Below are positions 1 to 12,555 of a stretch of DNA of 64,000 nt, piece by piece. Both the position numbers and the translations under genes were made by a program. This DNA comes from Cichorium intybus (lineage: Eukaryota; Streptophyta; Magnoliopsida; Asterales; Asteraceae). The notes below the pieces were generated by a model that was not told where the DNA came from, made no database searches, and saw only the letters and a list, made by a program, of their open reading frames with translations. The stretch's first letter is position 1. The number at the start of each line of letters is the position of its first letter. The stretch is from NCBI GenBank assembly GCA_023525715.1, contig CM042014.1, forward strand, positions 23,583,404 through 23,647,403. Direction: 5' to 3'.

Positions 1-2849
1 CTTTCTGTCTCTCTTCATTCTCCTAAGAGTTTTAATAAATGTTTCTAAGATCATGAGTCGTGTTGACACAATAGATTATATGGTTAACTATTTAAACCGA
101 TTATATTGAATTCGGGTTTTGTAAAATTTCATAGCAATTAAGTACTTTGCATTCGTGATTTGGATATATTGTGAAAATAGTGCAAAAAGAATCATTATAC
201 TCGACAGTTTTTCTCTGTATCATTCGTTTTTAAATTTCTAATATTTTTGTAAAAATTGATGATTTATTTGTAATAAAAGCTGAATTCATAGATTATAAAA
301 GTTACGGATTTACCTATCAAGAATTATCCATGTTGCATCAAATTTCTTGATGGCTTCTAGCGCTGCATTCTTCGGTATAGGTCCACACACCCATTCGACA
401 TTAAAATTGATCTGAATACACATATTATAATACTTGATCATTCATAAAGAAAAACAAATTTTATGTCTACGTTTTGTGGTCATTAACTCGTAATTTTTTT
501 TAAAGAAGAATTAATAGTCAATCCTAAAGTTGAAACTTGTGATATATATTCGAATGAGCCACCAAGCCACCTAGGTGATGGTTGGTCAGCCTCCAAATCA
601 AGAGGGTCCAATACATATAGTTTTTCAAAAAAATCTCAAATGAAGAGCAAATTCAAAAATTTTCCTATGCAAAATTGAGTGAAAATGGAGTCAATGGGGG
701 TCCCTGCACCCCACTCAAACCCTCTGGCTCCGCCCCTGGTCATTAACTCAACATAACTCCTTTTAATAACATATTTGAATAAGTAGATATTAATATTAAA
801 AAGACGACATTACCCTTAGAATTACCTGTTGCATTTCGTATAGTTTTGAGACTTGAACAAGTTCCAAATTGTCCTCGTACTCTTTCTTTTTCCTAGCAAC
901 TTCGTCATCAATAGCCTTTTGGTTTGCTCCTCCAAACATCGAACTATCCACTCGGATTTTGTAACCCACTACAATTACAAGATTTATAAAGGGTATGTTA
1001 GTCTTTTTAACAATATCTCAAAACAAGATAGATTTAGGGACATACTAGGATGTTGGATTTGATGAAGAACGGAGAGAAAAACAAACATATCTCCAGCCTT
1101 CATTGAAAACCCATCAAGAACCCATCTAACAGCATTCATTCTAACCCCTCTAGATGCATCATGAACCAACACCACCCTTTGAATTTGACTTTCACCTTCC
1201 ATTGAAATCTCTACAACTACAGAATAACAATAGCCAAGGTGCAAGTAGTGAAACAGATGGTACAAGTCATAGATGCAGTGTCCAATAGGGTGAGAAAAAG
1301 GAGAGAAGAGAAACGAGTTCTTGTAGCTATAAATACTATGAGTATGGATGTTGGTGATTTCTAAGATCTGGTTATTGTTTGAATTAATATTGGATTTACC
1401 TATGTTTTTTCTTGTTAATCACTTTGATTTTTGTTCTTAGGATACGTAAAATTTTGTCCTTTTTCTTTAATATGATTTCCTAGATATTGGAGTCATCATT
1501 TACATATTAAGCATGAAATAGTTTGGTAAGTATGTTCTTTTGTACCTTGTTAAGTTTGATGCTTAGATGCAATCAAATACAATGGAACGAAATGTTGATC
1601 ATTTTCTTTATAAATAGAAAAAATAATAATTTCTAGTTTGAGATGTTCTCTTTTTTGTCTTCATATATATACTTTTAAAATTGATTAGTAACTTGTATGA
1701 ATAGACTATTAGATTGCAATCATTTATAAGACGTTCTAAATTTGAAAATTATAACATGTACTTTTTCTTTTTCAGATTCCACGTATGAAGTATGAACCAT
1801 TAGATTTTTAACCGGTTCGGGATAACCAATAACCGGACTGACCGTTCAAGCCTTCTACAACCGGGACCGGGCTTTTCTTAGATTTAATCGGTTTCAAGGC
1901 GGGCCTGGGCCCAAATCCGTTAACACACCTCTACGGTAACTACTTCACTTGTGTGACAGTGTGAGGCCCAGCATGCTTTTAGCCCAACTAATATCGACCT
2001 AGCGGACCAATGTATACCTGAATTATTTGAAAAACAGAAAAGGTGTCCTTTTGCGAAAACATTCCCCAGAGTAATATATCCAACGTTCTAGAATTTGACA
2101 TCAAGATTTTTCTTGGACTGCAACCAGTCCACTTTGACCCTTTACTATTGATGTTTGTCTCTTGCTTTAGCCGCCGGTGGTCATGATAGCTCAAACCCTT
2201 TGAAGATTATTTTGATTTCCATGATTTTCAAACATATCACCTTTCACCCAAACCAGAGGCGGTCACAGGATTTACTAATAGCCGTGGCATCGAAATTTTT
2301 TTTATCTAAGGTAATATATTTTTTTTGTGGGGTTGCACCTTATTAGAAAAATAAATAAATAAATAAAAGTTACACTATGTGTCTGAAATTTAGCAGTGGC
2401 TTAGGCCCCAGGTGTCCTATAATAAATCCGCTATTGACCCAAACTAATAAATTTCTTTGTTTATTTTTTTTTTCTTGATGCTTGTTACAATAACGGGTAA
2501 CTATTACATTATAATTCTTATTAATTGCATTTATCATACTTACTACAACGATATGTCCGAAAAAGATGGCGCTTGAGTGGGCTATTGCCGTTGATAAATA
2601 CTTTGTCGGAATATCGAGAAAAATTTTACAGACTAAAAACTCTATTTTTTTTCGAATTTTGTGATGTTTTAGTGACAATACAATTTGTCGGTAGTTCGAT
2701 GGAATTTATCGTCTTAAAACCGACATATTTTGGTAATTTTTAAGGTTTGTTGGAAATCGGTCTGTAAAATTAGACTAATATGTAATTTTTTAAAAAGTCT
2801 TATTCTAGGGAAGATTATTTTTAATTTCTTTTACTTTTTATAGAACCAC
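1..2849. other. Intergenic, no gene recognised
   Basis: No reading frame here has recognisable protein features; the open frames are under 105 codons and look like chance. Around 1800-1960 there are several CCGG/CGGTT-type words and a CACCTCTA end, as at the ends of decayed hAT-like elements, but no paired inverted ends were found. Around 660-745 there is a moderately GC-richer dispersed-repeat-like stretch. Nothing else can be supported. Confidence 0.6.
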
Positions 2850-3930
2850 TATTTTATCGGATACTTGTCACCCTGACAATGGTGCTTATACAAAAATGAA
2901 AAATGAAGTTGATTACATAATTCAAGCACGCGAGGGAATAGTTCGAGCACGTACAAGAGCAAAAACAATTGCTCAAAAATAGCAAGACTTGGGGTACTCC
3001 TAGCCCACCATGTATCGTGGTGCAGAAACTTTCTAATCTCAAAATGCAAGAAGAATCAAAAGCATGCTATGATCATAAGGCTACCAGCCACCTTGATGGT
3101 CAACATCTCTAGTCCATGCCATTTTCTCTAAAGGATAGTTGACATTGTCAGACGGTTTCTAGAGGCATAGACAAGGTAAAAATTTTCGTGGTAACAGTTG
3201 ATTATCACTAAATGGATCGAGGTAATGCCTTAGCAACAATCACAAAACGGAACATTGTTATATTTGTATAGAGATAGATTGTATGTCGATTCGGCTTACT
3301 GACAACCTCTCATATAATGGTAAGCAGTTTATCGATAACTCAATCAAAATTTGGCGTGGATAAATGAAAATCAAACAAAAGTTCACTTACGTGGCCCTAT
3401 CCATAAGCAAACGAGCAAACAGAAGTAACGTATCAAACCATCACTTGTGGCTCAAATAGAAGTTTGGACAAAGCAAGAGGAAGATGGGTGGAAGTACTTC
3501 CAAGTGTTCTATAGACCTATAGAACTATTGCACAAACAACCCCTAAGACAAACCATTTGATTTAATGTACGAGTAAGAAGTGGTAATACCACTAGAAGTA
3601 ATGATACCAACAAAGAATGTTGACAAGTCGAGTCCAATATCAATGAGGAGGAGATTGATACAAACTTGGATTTGCTGGAGCAGCAATACGACAAGCATTG
3701 TACAAAACTCAAACCGATAGTTACCATAACCAACGAGTCCTATAAAGAGCCTTCAAAGTTGGATAAATTGTGTTAAGAAAGAATGAAGCAAATGGACACG
3801 TCAAAAAAGGAAACCTATACAGAATAGTTGAAGCAAATCGTGACAGTTCTTACATACTAAAAATTGTTGATGTCCAATCAATACCAAGAACTTGGAATGC
3901 AAAGACCTCGAGATCTTTCATTTTTAAGTA
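2850..3930 (+). pseudogene. Ty3/gypsy Tat-lineage integrase relic
   Basis: A heavily decayed pol 3' part readable by hopping between plus-strand frames. Around 3115-3290 it reads like an integrase core (a VDYFTKWIEAMP-like stretch, then text resembling the SDNGKQF motif near 3300-3330). Around 3430-3560 it resembles the linker before the integrase C-terminus. Around 3610-3720 there is an EEEIDTNLDLLEQQYD-like stretch, and around 3740-3925 text resembling YRIVEANRDGSYIL followed by IPRTWNAK. This order is typical of the Tat/Retand/Ogre branch, which has no chromodomain. Many stops and frameshifts make it non-functional. The upstream gag, protease and reverse transcriptase are not seen. Its probable 3' parts, the tandem repeats and LTR at 11.5-13 kb, lie beyond a younger element inserted at 4785-10048. 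Lineage call is by motif resemblance only. Confidence 0.6.
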
Positions 3931-4779
3931 TGGTTTGACATAAAAGAAAAAAGTCAAAAACAATAGAGCGATTTTGATATACTATATGTCATAGTTGATG
4001 TATTTCCTATCCTAGAATGAAGGAAATTCTTTAATTTTGTTTTTAACGCTATCTATGATGTTCTAGAACAAGTTCAAACCTATGGTCTAGCCAACCAACA
4101 TTACCTAATAAAGCTATAATACACCACCATATAACTTAAAATGATAAAGATAATAGAAGGCAAGCATATATAACAATAACACAAGCGGAAAGAATACGTG
4201 CATCACTCTCAACATAAAATTACATGCCAAGGGCAACTTCGAACATCCGGATACCTATAAAAAATAATTGTCTAGCTGCCAAATATCTCAAACATAAGAA
4301 CAAAAGATAAAAGATTGTTCAAATTAGAGCCACAAATACAAACCAATCCGAACAGAACTTTAGAAGGGTTTGCCAAAAGTATAGCTCTCCACCATCACTA
4401 ACCAGATGAGGGACCAAATCCATCCTCGTGAGTAGAACTGCCAAATCAACAAAGATCCACCACTAGGCCAAAACTTGAGCAGAGATATTCTCTAATTAGT
4501 TCTAAGTAAGCTTCTTTCATCTTCTTGATTCTCTCTGGGTCATGGAAGGGCAAAATCTCATAATCAACACTAATCACATGACTATACAATATAATCTTGC
4601 AACCTTCATTTTTCCAAACTCCATACAAATTTGATGTAAGGCTCGATCAGTCTCAACCATATCTGGACTTTCCAACACCTTTTCAACATGTACAATTCCC
4701 TCCTACAATAACTATCTCATGTCCTCATCACCATTAGCAACTCCTTTTTCCAAAATTTTCAATTTCTCCAACAACATAG
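3931..4779. other. Probable 3' non-pol region of the Tat relic, left part
   Basis: No gene can be supported. Together with 10054-11470 this forms the sequence that was continuous before the Reina-like element inserted at 4780/10049. On the minus strand, 4440-4760 and 10054-10260 read in short pieces as charged, coiled-coil-like protein text with several stops. That could be the relic of an extra antisense ORF, as reported for Tat-lineage elements, but it is not recognisable as a named domain. Confidence 0.3.
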
Positions 4780-4784
4780 CGTTC

Positions 4785-5092
4785 TGATGAAGTATTGAAA
4801 AGGAGAAGAATAACGATTGCACAAATGATTACGTAATTGATTGATAGTGGTGAAATACAAATGGAAATCCAGGGAACCCTCCCTCTCTCTAAGCAATGAG
4901 CTAAGAGCCAATACAATTCTAGGAAAACAAATCCCACCAGAATGAGAGATCTCCTTCACCTTTTATTCTTCTCTCCCCTCTAACTAACTAATTTAGCCAC
5001 TTTCCTTATTTGCCCCTTTTTCCCTTCTAGAATAAACCTGCCATATTTTGGGCTTGTCCCCTGTTTGTTTAATTAACCCTTGATTCGTATCA
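4785..5092 (-). repeat. 3' LTR of the Reina-like element
   Basis: 308 bp, bounded by TG...CA with inverted ends TGAT/ATCA. Pair of 9741-10048. Outer flank is the CGTTC duplication. Confidence 0.95.
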
Positions 5093-5580
5093 CTACTCCC
5101 GCCATCAAAAAGAGTCTTGTCCTCAAGACTCACATCAGGAAATTGGCTCTTAATCAGCAAAGCATCCTCCCACGTTGCCTCATCGGTTGATAGTCCCTCC
5201 CATTGCACTAACCACTGTTTAGTAAGGTCTTGTTGTACCATAACAGACCTAGTCGCCAAAATAGCCTTAGGAACCATCACCTCTTGGTCTTTTAGTTCCA
5301 ATTTCGGAGGTAAAACTGGATCAGGTGCTCCAGTAACAGCTTTCTTTAATAAGGAAACATGGAACACGGGATGGATTTTGGAAGTTGGGGGAAGATCCAA
5401 CTTATAAGCAACAGAGCCCACCTTTCCTAAAATTTGAAACGGACCAAAAAACTTAGCAGCAAGTTTTTGGTGAATACGGCTTGCCACGGACATTTGACGA
5501 TAAGGTTTGAGTTTCACATACACCCATTCGCCGACTCCAAAACTAACATCTCGTCTCTTCCGATCAGCCTGCGCTTTCAT
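4993..5580 (-). pseudogene. Integrase C-terminus plus chromodomain (Reina-like pol, piece 3)
   Basis: 195 codons in the same frame as the preceding integrase piece, separated from it by a single TAA at 5587-5589. It begins with the basic QADRKRRDV stretch, continues with the GPY/F-type integrase C-terminal module (FFGPFQILGKVGSVAYKL, about residues 44-61) and ends with a chromodomain-like segment, WLVQWEGLSTDEATWEDA, about residues 123-140. In chromoviruses this domain is thought to steer integration toward particular chromatin. The reading frame runs into the 3' LTR before its stop. Without readthrough of the TAA it could not be made as part of pol. Confidence 0.85.
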
Positions 5581-5586
5581 TACTGT

Positions 5587-7194
5587 TTAGGCGTGTAACA
5601 ATTGCGATTTTAACTGCCTTAATGCCTCATCACGATCTTGTAATTCCTGGGCTACGGCTTGAACCATTACTTCTCCCGGAATGAATTGAGCCACTGTTGG
5701 AGGTTTACGACCATAAACAACCTCAAAAGGCGATTTACCCGTTGATGCATGGAAAGTCGAATTGTACCAAAACTCAGCCCACGGAATCCAAACTGACCAA
5801 GAACGGGGCTGATCAATAGCAAAGCATCTCAAATATGTTTCTAAACAGCGATTGATAACTTCAGTTTGACCATCCGATTCCGGATGATAGGCCGAGCTCA
5901 TACGTAACTTGGTCCCTTGTGAGTGAAAGATTTCCTGCCAGAAATGACTAATGAACAATGGGTCTCGGTCACTTACGATTGATTTAGGAATACCGTGATG
6001 GCGTATAACCTCCCGTACAAAAATCTCGGCAACCGATTTGGCGGTATACAGATGTTTTAGTAAAATAAAGTGACTATATTTAGACAACCGGTCAACAACC
6101 ACCAATAAAGCCTCGTAGCCCTTTGATTTTGGTAATCCCAAAATAAAGTCCATTGACACATGCTCCCAAATTGCCTCCGGTATATCTAACGGTTGCAGTA
6201 AACCCCCGGAAGCGAGGGAGCTGGCCTTGCAACGCTGACAGATGTCGCAGGCACGAACGAACTGCTTCACTCTCTCCATCATGCCCAGCCAATATAGATT
6301 AACAGCCAACCGTCGATAAGTACGAAAATACCCCGAGTGACCACCAGAAGCAGTTATGTGAAACTCATGTAACAAAGCGGGAATAAATTTGGAATTGCAG
6401 GCAATTACCAAACGATTTTTGTAGTATAACAGGTTGTTATGAACAGAAAACCCAGGATGGCGATCAACTTGTGCTTTGCATTCTTGGATTTTGGTCTGAA
6501 TTTCAGAATCTGCCCGAGCCTCCTCAATTAACTGATCACCTTGCAACCACAATGGCTGAGAAACCGCCAGAAACAGGTTTCCATCATCTGCCCTCCGAGA
6601 TAAGGCATCCGCAGCTCGATTCTCGCGACCCGGCTTATAGCAAATGTCAAAATTATACCCCAACAGCTTTGCGACCCAATTTTGTTGATCTGGTGTAGTT
6701 ATGTGTTGCTGCAACAAGAACTTAAGGCTCTTTTGATCTGTGTATACCGTAAAGGTAGTACCCAAGAGATACGAACGCCAATGTTGAACAGAAAGAACCA
6801 AGGCCATTATTTCCCGTTCATATGCCGACTTAGTTAGATTCATATCGCTCAACGCCTTACTAAAGTAAGCAATCGGTCTGTTTTTCTGCATCAGAACTGC
6901 CCCGATGCCCCTGCCCGAAGCGTCACATTCCACCATAAATGGAAGAGAAAAGTCGGGTAAAGCAAGGAGAGGAGCCGTCACCATAGCTTGTTTGAGATTG
7001 TCAAATGCCACTTGAGCATCGGAGTGCCATTGAAAAGCATCTTTTTTTGTTAAATCGGTTAACGGTTTCGCAATGCTTCCATAATGTCTAATAAACTTGC
7101 GATAATACCCCGTTAAACCCAAAAATCCACGCAGCCCCTTGAGTTGTTTCGGAACCGGCCAAGCTAACACCGCTTCTACCTTCTCAGCATCCAT
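5587..7194 (-). pseudogene. RNase H and integrase (Reina-like pol, piece 2)
   Basis: 535 open codons. It opens at the reverse-transcriptase connection region (LRGFLGLTGYYRKF), followed by RNase H with VECDASG, YEREIMAL and YTDQ (three acidic sites present). The integrase follows, with the CDICQRC zinc pair, first catalytic Asp in SMDFI, second in VSDRD and Glu in GQTEV. All integrase catalytic residues are intact. The frame at its upstream end is shifted relative to the gag-RT piece: the break is at the T8 run at 7258-7265 on the plus strand (A8 in sense). Downstream it ends at an in-frame TAA (5587-5589), a likely CAA-to-TAA change. The listed start Met is internal to the original polyprotein, not a true start. 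Confidence 0.9.
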
Positions 7195-7223
7195 GGCTAC
7201 ACCCTCTCCATTAATAATGTGTC

Positions 7224-9698
7224 CTAAGTATTCGACCGAAAGTTGACCAAACGAGCATTTTTTTTGTTAACTACAAACTGATGTTGGCTCAACACTTGCA
7301 AAACAGTTGTCAAATCAGCAATATGTTGTTCCCACGAAGCACTATTTATCAAAATATCATCAAAGAACACCACTACTATCTTACGTAACCAAGGTCGAAA
7401 AACATCATTCATCACGGCTTGAAACGTCGAAGGAGCGTTGGTGAGCCCAAAGGGCATGACTAAGTATTCGTAGTGTCCGTCATGTGTGCGAAATGCGGTT
7501 TTTTCAATGCTCTCGGGTCTCATGCGTATTTGATTGTACCCCGACTTTAAATCTAATTTTGAGAAAAAAGTAGCCCCGTGAAGTTCATCTAAAAGCTCTT
7601 CAACCCTTGGAATGGGAAACTTATCCGGAACTGTCGCCTTGTTTAAGGCTCGGTAATCCACACACATCCGCCATGTATTATCCTTCTTACGTACTAAGAT
7701 CACAGGACTTGAAAAGGCGCTCTTGCTTGGGCGAATCATACCTAGAGACAACATTTCATTAACTTGCCTTTCGATCTCAGTATTCTGTATGTGAGGGTAT
7801 CGATAGGGTCGGACACATATTGGTTCATTCGGTTTAAATAAGGTAATTGCATGATCATATGGGCGGCTAGGAGGTAGACCAGAAGGGTCTTTAAACACTT
7901 CTGAGAACTGGCCAAATAACTGTTGAAGAGTCTGTTGTTGATCACTCGACAGAGCTTCCGGTTGTACTGCGGAATTCATCACCGGAACCGGCTTCACACA
8001 AGAGGGCGGTTGCAAGGTAGTCAACCAATTTTGTAACGAGGAGGGAGGTGGTTCTGAGGCACGCATGCCCTGCAATTTCACTTCCTTGCCCTGATGAACA
8101 AACTGCATCCAGACATTGCCCCAATCATGAACGACTTCACCCAGAGACTTTAACCATTCCATTCCTAACACCATGTCTAAATGCCCCGTATCAAAAACCA
8201 ACGCATTGATTAAAAAAGTGCAAGTAGCTATACGAACTTCAATTTGCAAACACTGTTGGGTAATGAAAACCGTATGACCATCGCCTAATTTGATGTAAAT
8301 ACCACTAAATGTAGTAAAAGGTATTCCCAAGGCCATCACCATGTGTCGAGACACAAAATTGTGGGTGGCCCCACAATCAACTAACAAAACCACTGGAATA
8401 TCCAAAATAGTACCCTCCAATTTCATCGTTTTGCCTCCCGACGGTGGAGCTGCGGAAGCGCCAAAGAATTCCAACACTTGACAAGATCCTTCTGGTGGTA
8501 CAGGAACATTTGGCGATGGAATGTCCTCGAAAGCGTAATGCTCTGCTTCAATATCGTCCCATTCGTCCTCCCCTAGTAACAAAACTCGTAACTTCGCTTC
8601 TGGACATTTGTGGGTAGGTCCGAATTGTTGACCGCATCGGAAACACAGTCCTTTTTTCCGGCGGTCTTCCCACTCCGTACGGGTAAGAGAACGGACACCG
8701 CAATCACGGCTAAAGGAAGGAGGGGAGTCAAGTGCGCCACTCCCATTAGGTCGAGTCGGAATAGAGTGACGATTTGGGTCACTACGATAAGGAACGGGTC
8801 GCTCTCCCGATTTAGAAAACACGGTCCCTTTGGAGTCCGTCCGACCCAATAAACTGGGTTTGGAATCCGATCCAAAAGTACCACCCGGCCCACCATGTTG
8901 GTAGTAGCGAAACCTAGACAGGGACATACCTCCTTTCGACGGATGTAACATTTCTTCCACGTCCTTAGCGAGGTACATTGCATCCAAGCGAGATTGTGGC
9001 CGATGTAATCGAACCCACCGTCGTACTTCCTCCTTCAACCCCGCTAGAAAATATCCCAGGGCTTGGGATTCCGATAAGCGTGGAACAAACGATAATAAAT
9101 ATTCAAAATCGTCGATGTAATCATAAATTGAAGATGATTGTTGGAGAGAAGCCAATTGTTCATACGGATTCTGGATTTCAAGGCCACTAAAACGTTGTAA
9201 GAGCTCCACTTGCAATTGATCCCATGTGAGATCTGTATGAACCTGGTTGACAATGGTGAACCAGTGCTGAGCAACTCCGGTCATGCTGAGTTGCGCCAGA
9301 CGAACACGTAGCGGAGCCGGTGTGCCATTGATTTCAAAATACAATTCCGCCTTGTGGATCCAACCCTGGGGGTCAAAGCCATAGAACTCTGGAAGTTTAA
9401 TCTTCTTGACGGCCCAAGGTATTCCGTCACTCAACCCTTTGCCCGAAGAGAACACCATCTCAGAAGATTTACCCACCGGAGTCTCCAAGGAACCACCGGA
9501 AGCATCGGAAACTCCCGAAGAGGTACCCTCATGTTGTTTCCCTTGCTGCTTAACCCAAGTGAGCATGAACTTACGAAATTCACCAGATTCCAAGCGGTCT
9601 TTCTCCATGGTAACTTTGAGGTCATTGAGATCCGTCTGAAGACATTGAAGAGACTCATCGTGAGCATCCAAACGACTCAGTTGGGAACGGGTTTCCAT
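7224..9698 (-). pseudogene. Gag, protease and reverse transcriptase (Reina-like, piece 1)
   Basis: 824 codons from the first credible ATG, METRSQ, just inside the 5' LTR. The frame is open into the LTR, but those upstream codons are not gag-like. Residues 1-50 form a short coiled-coil-like N-terminus and about 100-250 the retrotransposon gag domain. A zinc-knuckle variant C-x2-C-x9-C with a His (CFRCGQQFGPTHKC) is at 352-365, the aspartic protease motif DCGAT at 441-445 and the reverse transcriptase at about 665-810 with VFFDDIL at 777-783. DCGAT in place of DSGAT is seen in related plant elements. The frame leaves the RT reading at an A8 run (sense strand, plus 7258-7265) and stops at 7224. 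One base more would restore continuity with piece 2, so this is either a real 1-nt deletion or a homopolymer sequencing error. Confidence 0.9.
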
Positions 9699-9740
9699 GA
9701 ATAGCTCGAAAAATAGCAGGTCGATGGCAGGTCGGACCAA

Positions 9741-10048
9741 TGATGAAGTATTGAAAAGGAGAAGAATAACGATTGCACAAATGATTACGTAATTGATTGA
9801 TAGTGGTGAAATACAAATGGAAATCCAGGGAACCCTCCCTCTCTCTAAGCAATGAGCTAAGAGCCAATACAATTCTAGCAAAACAAATCCCACCAGAATG
9901 AGAGAAATGCTTCACCTTTTATTCTTCTCTCCCATCTAACTAACTAATTTAGCCACTTTCCTTATTTGCCCCTTTTTCCCTTCTAGAATAAACCTGCCAT
10001 ATTTTGGGCTTGTCCCCTGTTTGTTTAATTAACCCTTGATTCGTATCA
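9741..10048 (-). repeat. 5' LTR of the Reina-like element
   Basis: 308 bp, matching 4785-5092 with about five differences by eye, clustered near 9890-9935. Outer flank is the second CGTTC copy. Confidence 0.95.
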
Positions 10049-10053
10049 CGTTC

Positions 10054-11474
10054 CCACTCTAAAACATCGAAATGTTTCCAGACAGCATCAATTTATCAGA
10101 CTCCAATATCCCACCTCTTTCCTCACAACCCTCCTCTAACACAAACATTTGTTTCTCTAACTCACAACTTTACCCGCAAGAAAAACCAAGTTACCTTCCA
10201 TATCCGACTACTCCTCTTCAAAGCCTCCTCAAAAACTAAACGATAGTTTTTTCACAAAATGCCTCAATAAAGTGACATATATCTCGAAAAAGCACAACCT
10301 CATCAAATATAGATGTATATATGCCAACATAAGATGCGAAACACTTCCCTACACTTATGTAATTTATACCACATCTCTACCATCTCAGGTTCCATGGCAA
10401 AAACCATATCCACTCTATTGACCGTTGCAACCATTAAGACTATGTTATTAACAGCAGACATCCTCGAAGTTTGATAAAATTAAGCAGAATTAACAATGAA
10501 AAAGATAGACAACGTACCTATTGGAATACCACGTGTAACATACGCTACAGACTAATAGTCATCCAAAAAAGCGTGGTTTCAAACTGACCAATAATGACGA
10601 AAAATATCATCGATAGGAAGAAAAAACGTATACAACTGATTGAGAACCATCATAGGTTCACTGACAATCATATGCCATTCCCTTTTTCACCAACATTACT
10701 TCCAAACCTAAAAGAAGAATACATATATTCCCCCAAAGGCAATAACAACGAATCGGTGGCACCAACAGTCGTTAAGGTCGACGAAGTCACAACACAACTC
10801 ACGAAACATCTTCCGGCCCATTAATGAACAATAATGGAGTCTGAGATAGGAAACTAGAAGAAAACCCCTTAACGAATTTTCTAGAATGTTTCAGAATCCC
10901 ACCCTAAGTAAGAAGAGCCAAATGCTCACCATCCAAAACACATCCTACAGGAACATACCTCTTCGTAGGCTCAACCACTACTAAACTTGAGAGCCATATT
11001 GGAAAACGACTTTCTAAATATTGAAAAGATGATTGGTACTAGATGCTTATATTCAAACAAGAATGTTTAAGACAAAGGAAAGAAAGAGTACAAGATCAAA
11101 AAAAGTAATATGCACATGAGTATTTATTACATATGGTCTCAATATATAAATTAGTACTTTGACGTTGATGGCACAAAATCGGACTCATCAAAGCATCAAC
11201 AAGAATAGGCTCGGGAAAAACATGAATCTTGACACAATGACCTCTGATTTTGGCTATAAACTCATTCGTCACATCATTGGCATACATAGGAAAGTCTCTT
11301 CGGTGTTAGGATTAGAAAAGATGTTTTGAAAAGGAAAACGATCAATATTAACCTGTAAGAACCTATTTTTTCAATTCTTTATAAATCTGAACCTTCAACA
11401 CAAGACTAGTGATTTCGCATAGAGAAAGTATACCAATCTCCACTACTAGTAATCCTAAAGTAACTACAAAAAAC
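10054..11474. other. Probable 3' non-pol region of the Tat relic, right part
   Basis: No gene supported. This continues the sequence interrupted at 4780. Open frames are 60-76 codons and unrecognised. The minus-strand frame at 11096-11287 (63 codons) is mildly protein-like but matches nothing I know. Confidence 0.35.
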
Positions 11475-12520
11475 AGTCGCACCTCTATTTTCACACTAAC
11501 CGCCTTACATAGTAGTGTAAAACCTATCAGCTTCGACGTTGCATTCGGCTTCTGTTGAACCATATGTATGTGATAATGTTCAATGACCTGAAAAAAATTG
11601 GGTATAAAGGAAACATATACCGACTTCTAAAAAATTAATATATATACCCAATCTTCCTTAAAATAGATGTTTTGAAATAGGTAACCGGTTTAACGTCTCC
11701 TGTATAAGGTTATAGTCATTCACGATTTCCTAGAGTATTACTAGCATGAAGGAATATGCTACCTCTCCCAAACGTAAAGGCGCCATAAAGGAAAAAGGAA
11801 GAGCAAAAGAAGTCATTCAAAACAAAGGAGAAACGAATGGAAGAAGAAAAGAACTAAGAAGGAAAAAAGCCCTTAACTTAATTGTCTTATGGAGGATGGA
11901 AATGGCAGGAACAATGATGACTAGTCCTTTCGGATAAAACTTGATAAGACAACGTTTATCGTAAACACCGGAACACATGCTTAAGAAGGGCGTGCAGCTT
12001 GGCAAACTGATAGTAAATGCATAAAGAGTCGCACCTCTATATTTACACCAAGCGCCCTTACAAAGCAGTTTAAAGCCAATCAGGTTTGACATTGCATCCG
12101 ACTTCAGTTGAACCATATACGTATGTGATAATGTTCAATAACCTGACCAAAAAATTAGGTATATGGGAAACAGAGACCAACTTTCAAAAACTTACCATAC
12201 ACCCCAATCTTCCTTAGAATAGAGGTTCTAAAATAGGGGTAAACTCGTTTGACGCCTCTACATCGTCTCCTATATAAGGTTATAGTTATTCATGATTTCA
12301 TGAATATGCCACCTCTCCCAAACGTAAAGGCGTAATAGAAGAAAAAATAAGAGCAAACTAAGAAGTAAGTTATTCGTCTTATGGAGGATGGGAATGGTCG
12401 GAACAATGACGGCTAGTCATTTCAAATAAAATGTGATAAGACAATGATTATCATACACATCGCAACACACATTTAAGGAGTGTAGCCTGAAAAACTCATA
12501 GTATACACGTAAAGAGAGTC
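11475..12520 (+). repeat. Two tandem copies of a ~552-bp unit
   Basis: Unit 1 starts with AGTCGCACCTCTAT at 11475 and unit 2 with the same word at 12027. Both share long matches in the same order, for example CCTCTCCCAAACGTAAAGGC (near 11761 and 12311) and TCTTATGGAGGATGG (near 11884 and 12372). The second unit is shorter, about 490 bp. Tandem repeats between pol and the 3' LTR are known from Tat/Retand-type elements, and a polypurine tract and LTR start follow directly. Confidence 0.75.
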
Positions 12521-12555
12521 TAAAGGATAATATCATTGACCCTTAATTAATTATT

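Larger units (their letters stand above)
4785..10048 (-). mobile_element. Complete Ty3/gypsy chromovirus (Reina-like), nested
   Basis: A 5264-bp LTR retrotransposon on the minus strand. Two 308-bp LTRs (4785-5092 and 9741-10048) start TGATGAAG and end CGTATCA on the plus strand, and the identical 5-bp duplication CGTTC lies at 4780-4784 and 10049-10053. By eye the LTRs differ at about five positions, so insertion is fairly recent. Inside, on the minus strand, are gag, protease, reverse transcriptase, RNase H, integrase and a chromodomain-like C-terminus. Small size, short LTRs and a terminal chromodomain suggest the Reina clade (inference). A polypurine-like GGCGGGAGTAG (minus) abuts the 3' LTR at 5093-5103. 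The primer site begins with minus-strand TGG two bases inside the 5' LTR (about 9738) and is not the usual Met-tRNA site. It sits inside an older Tat-type relic. The coding frame is broken twice. Confidence 0.95.

Noticed and set aside
5117..9704. Plus-strand frames within the Reina-like element (5117-5407, 6471-6698, 8610-8852, 9354-9704)
   Set aside because: Shadows of the minus-strand gag-pol with no features of their own.
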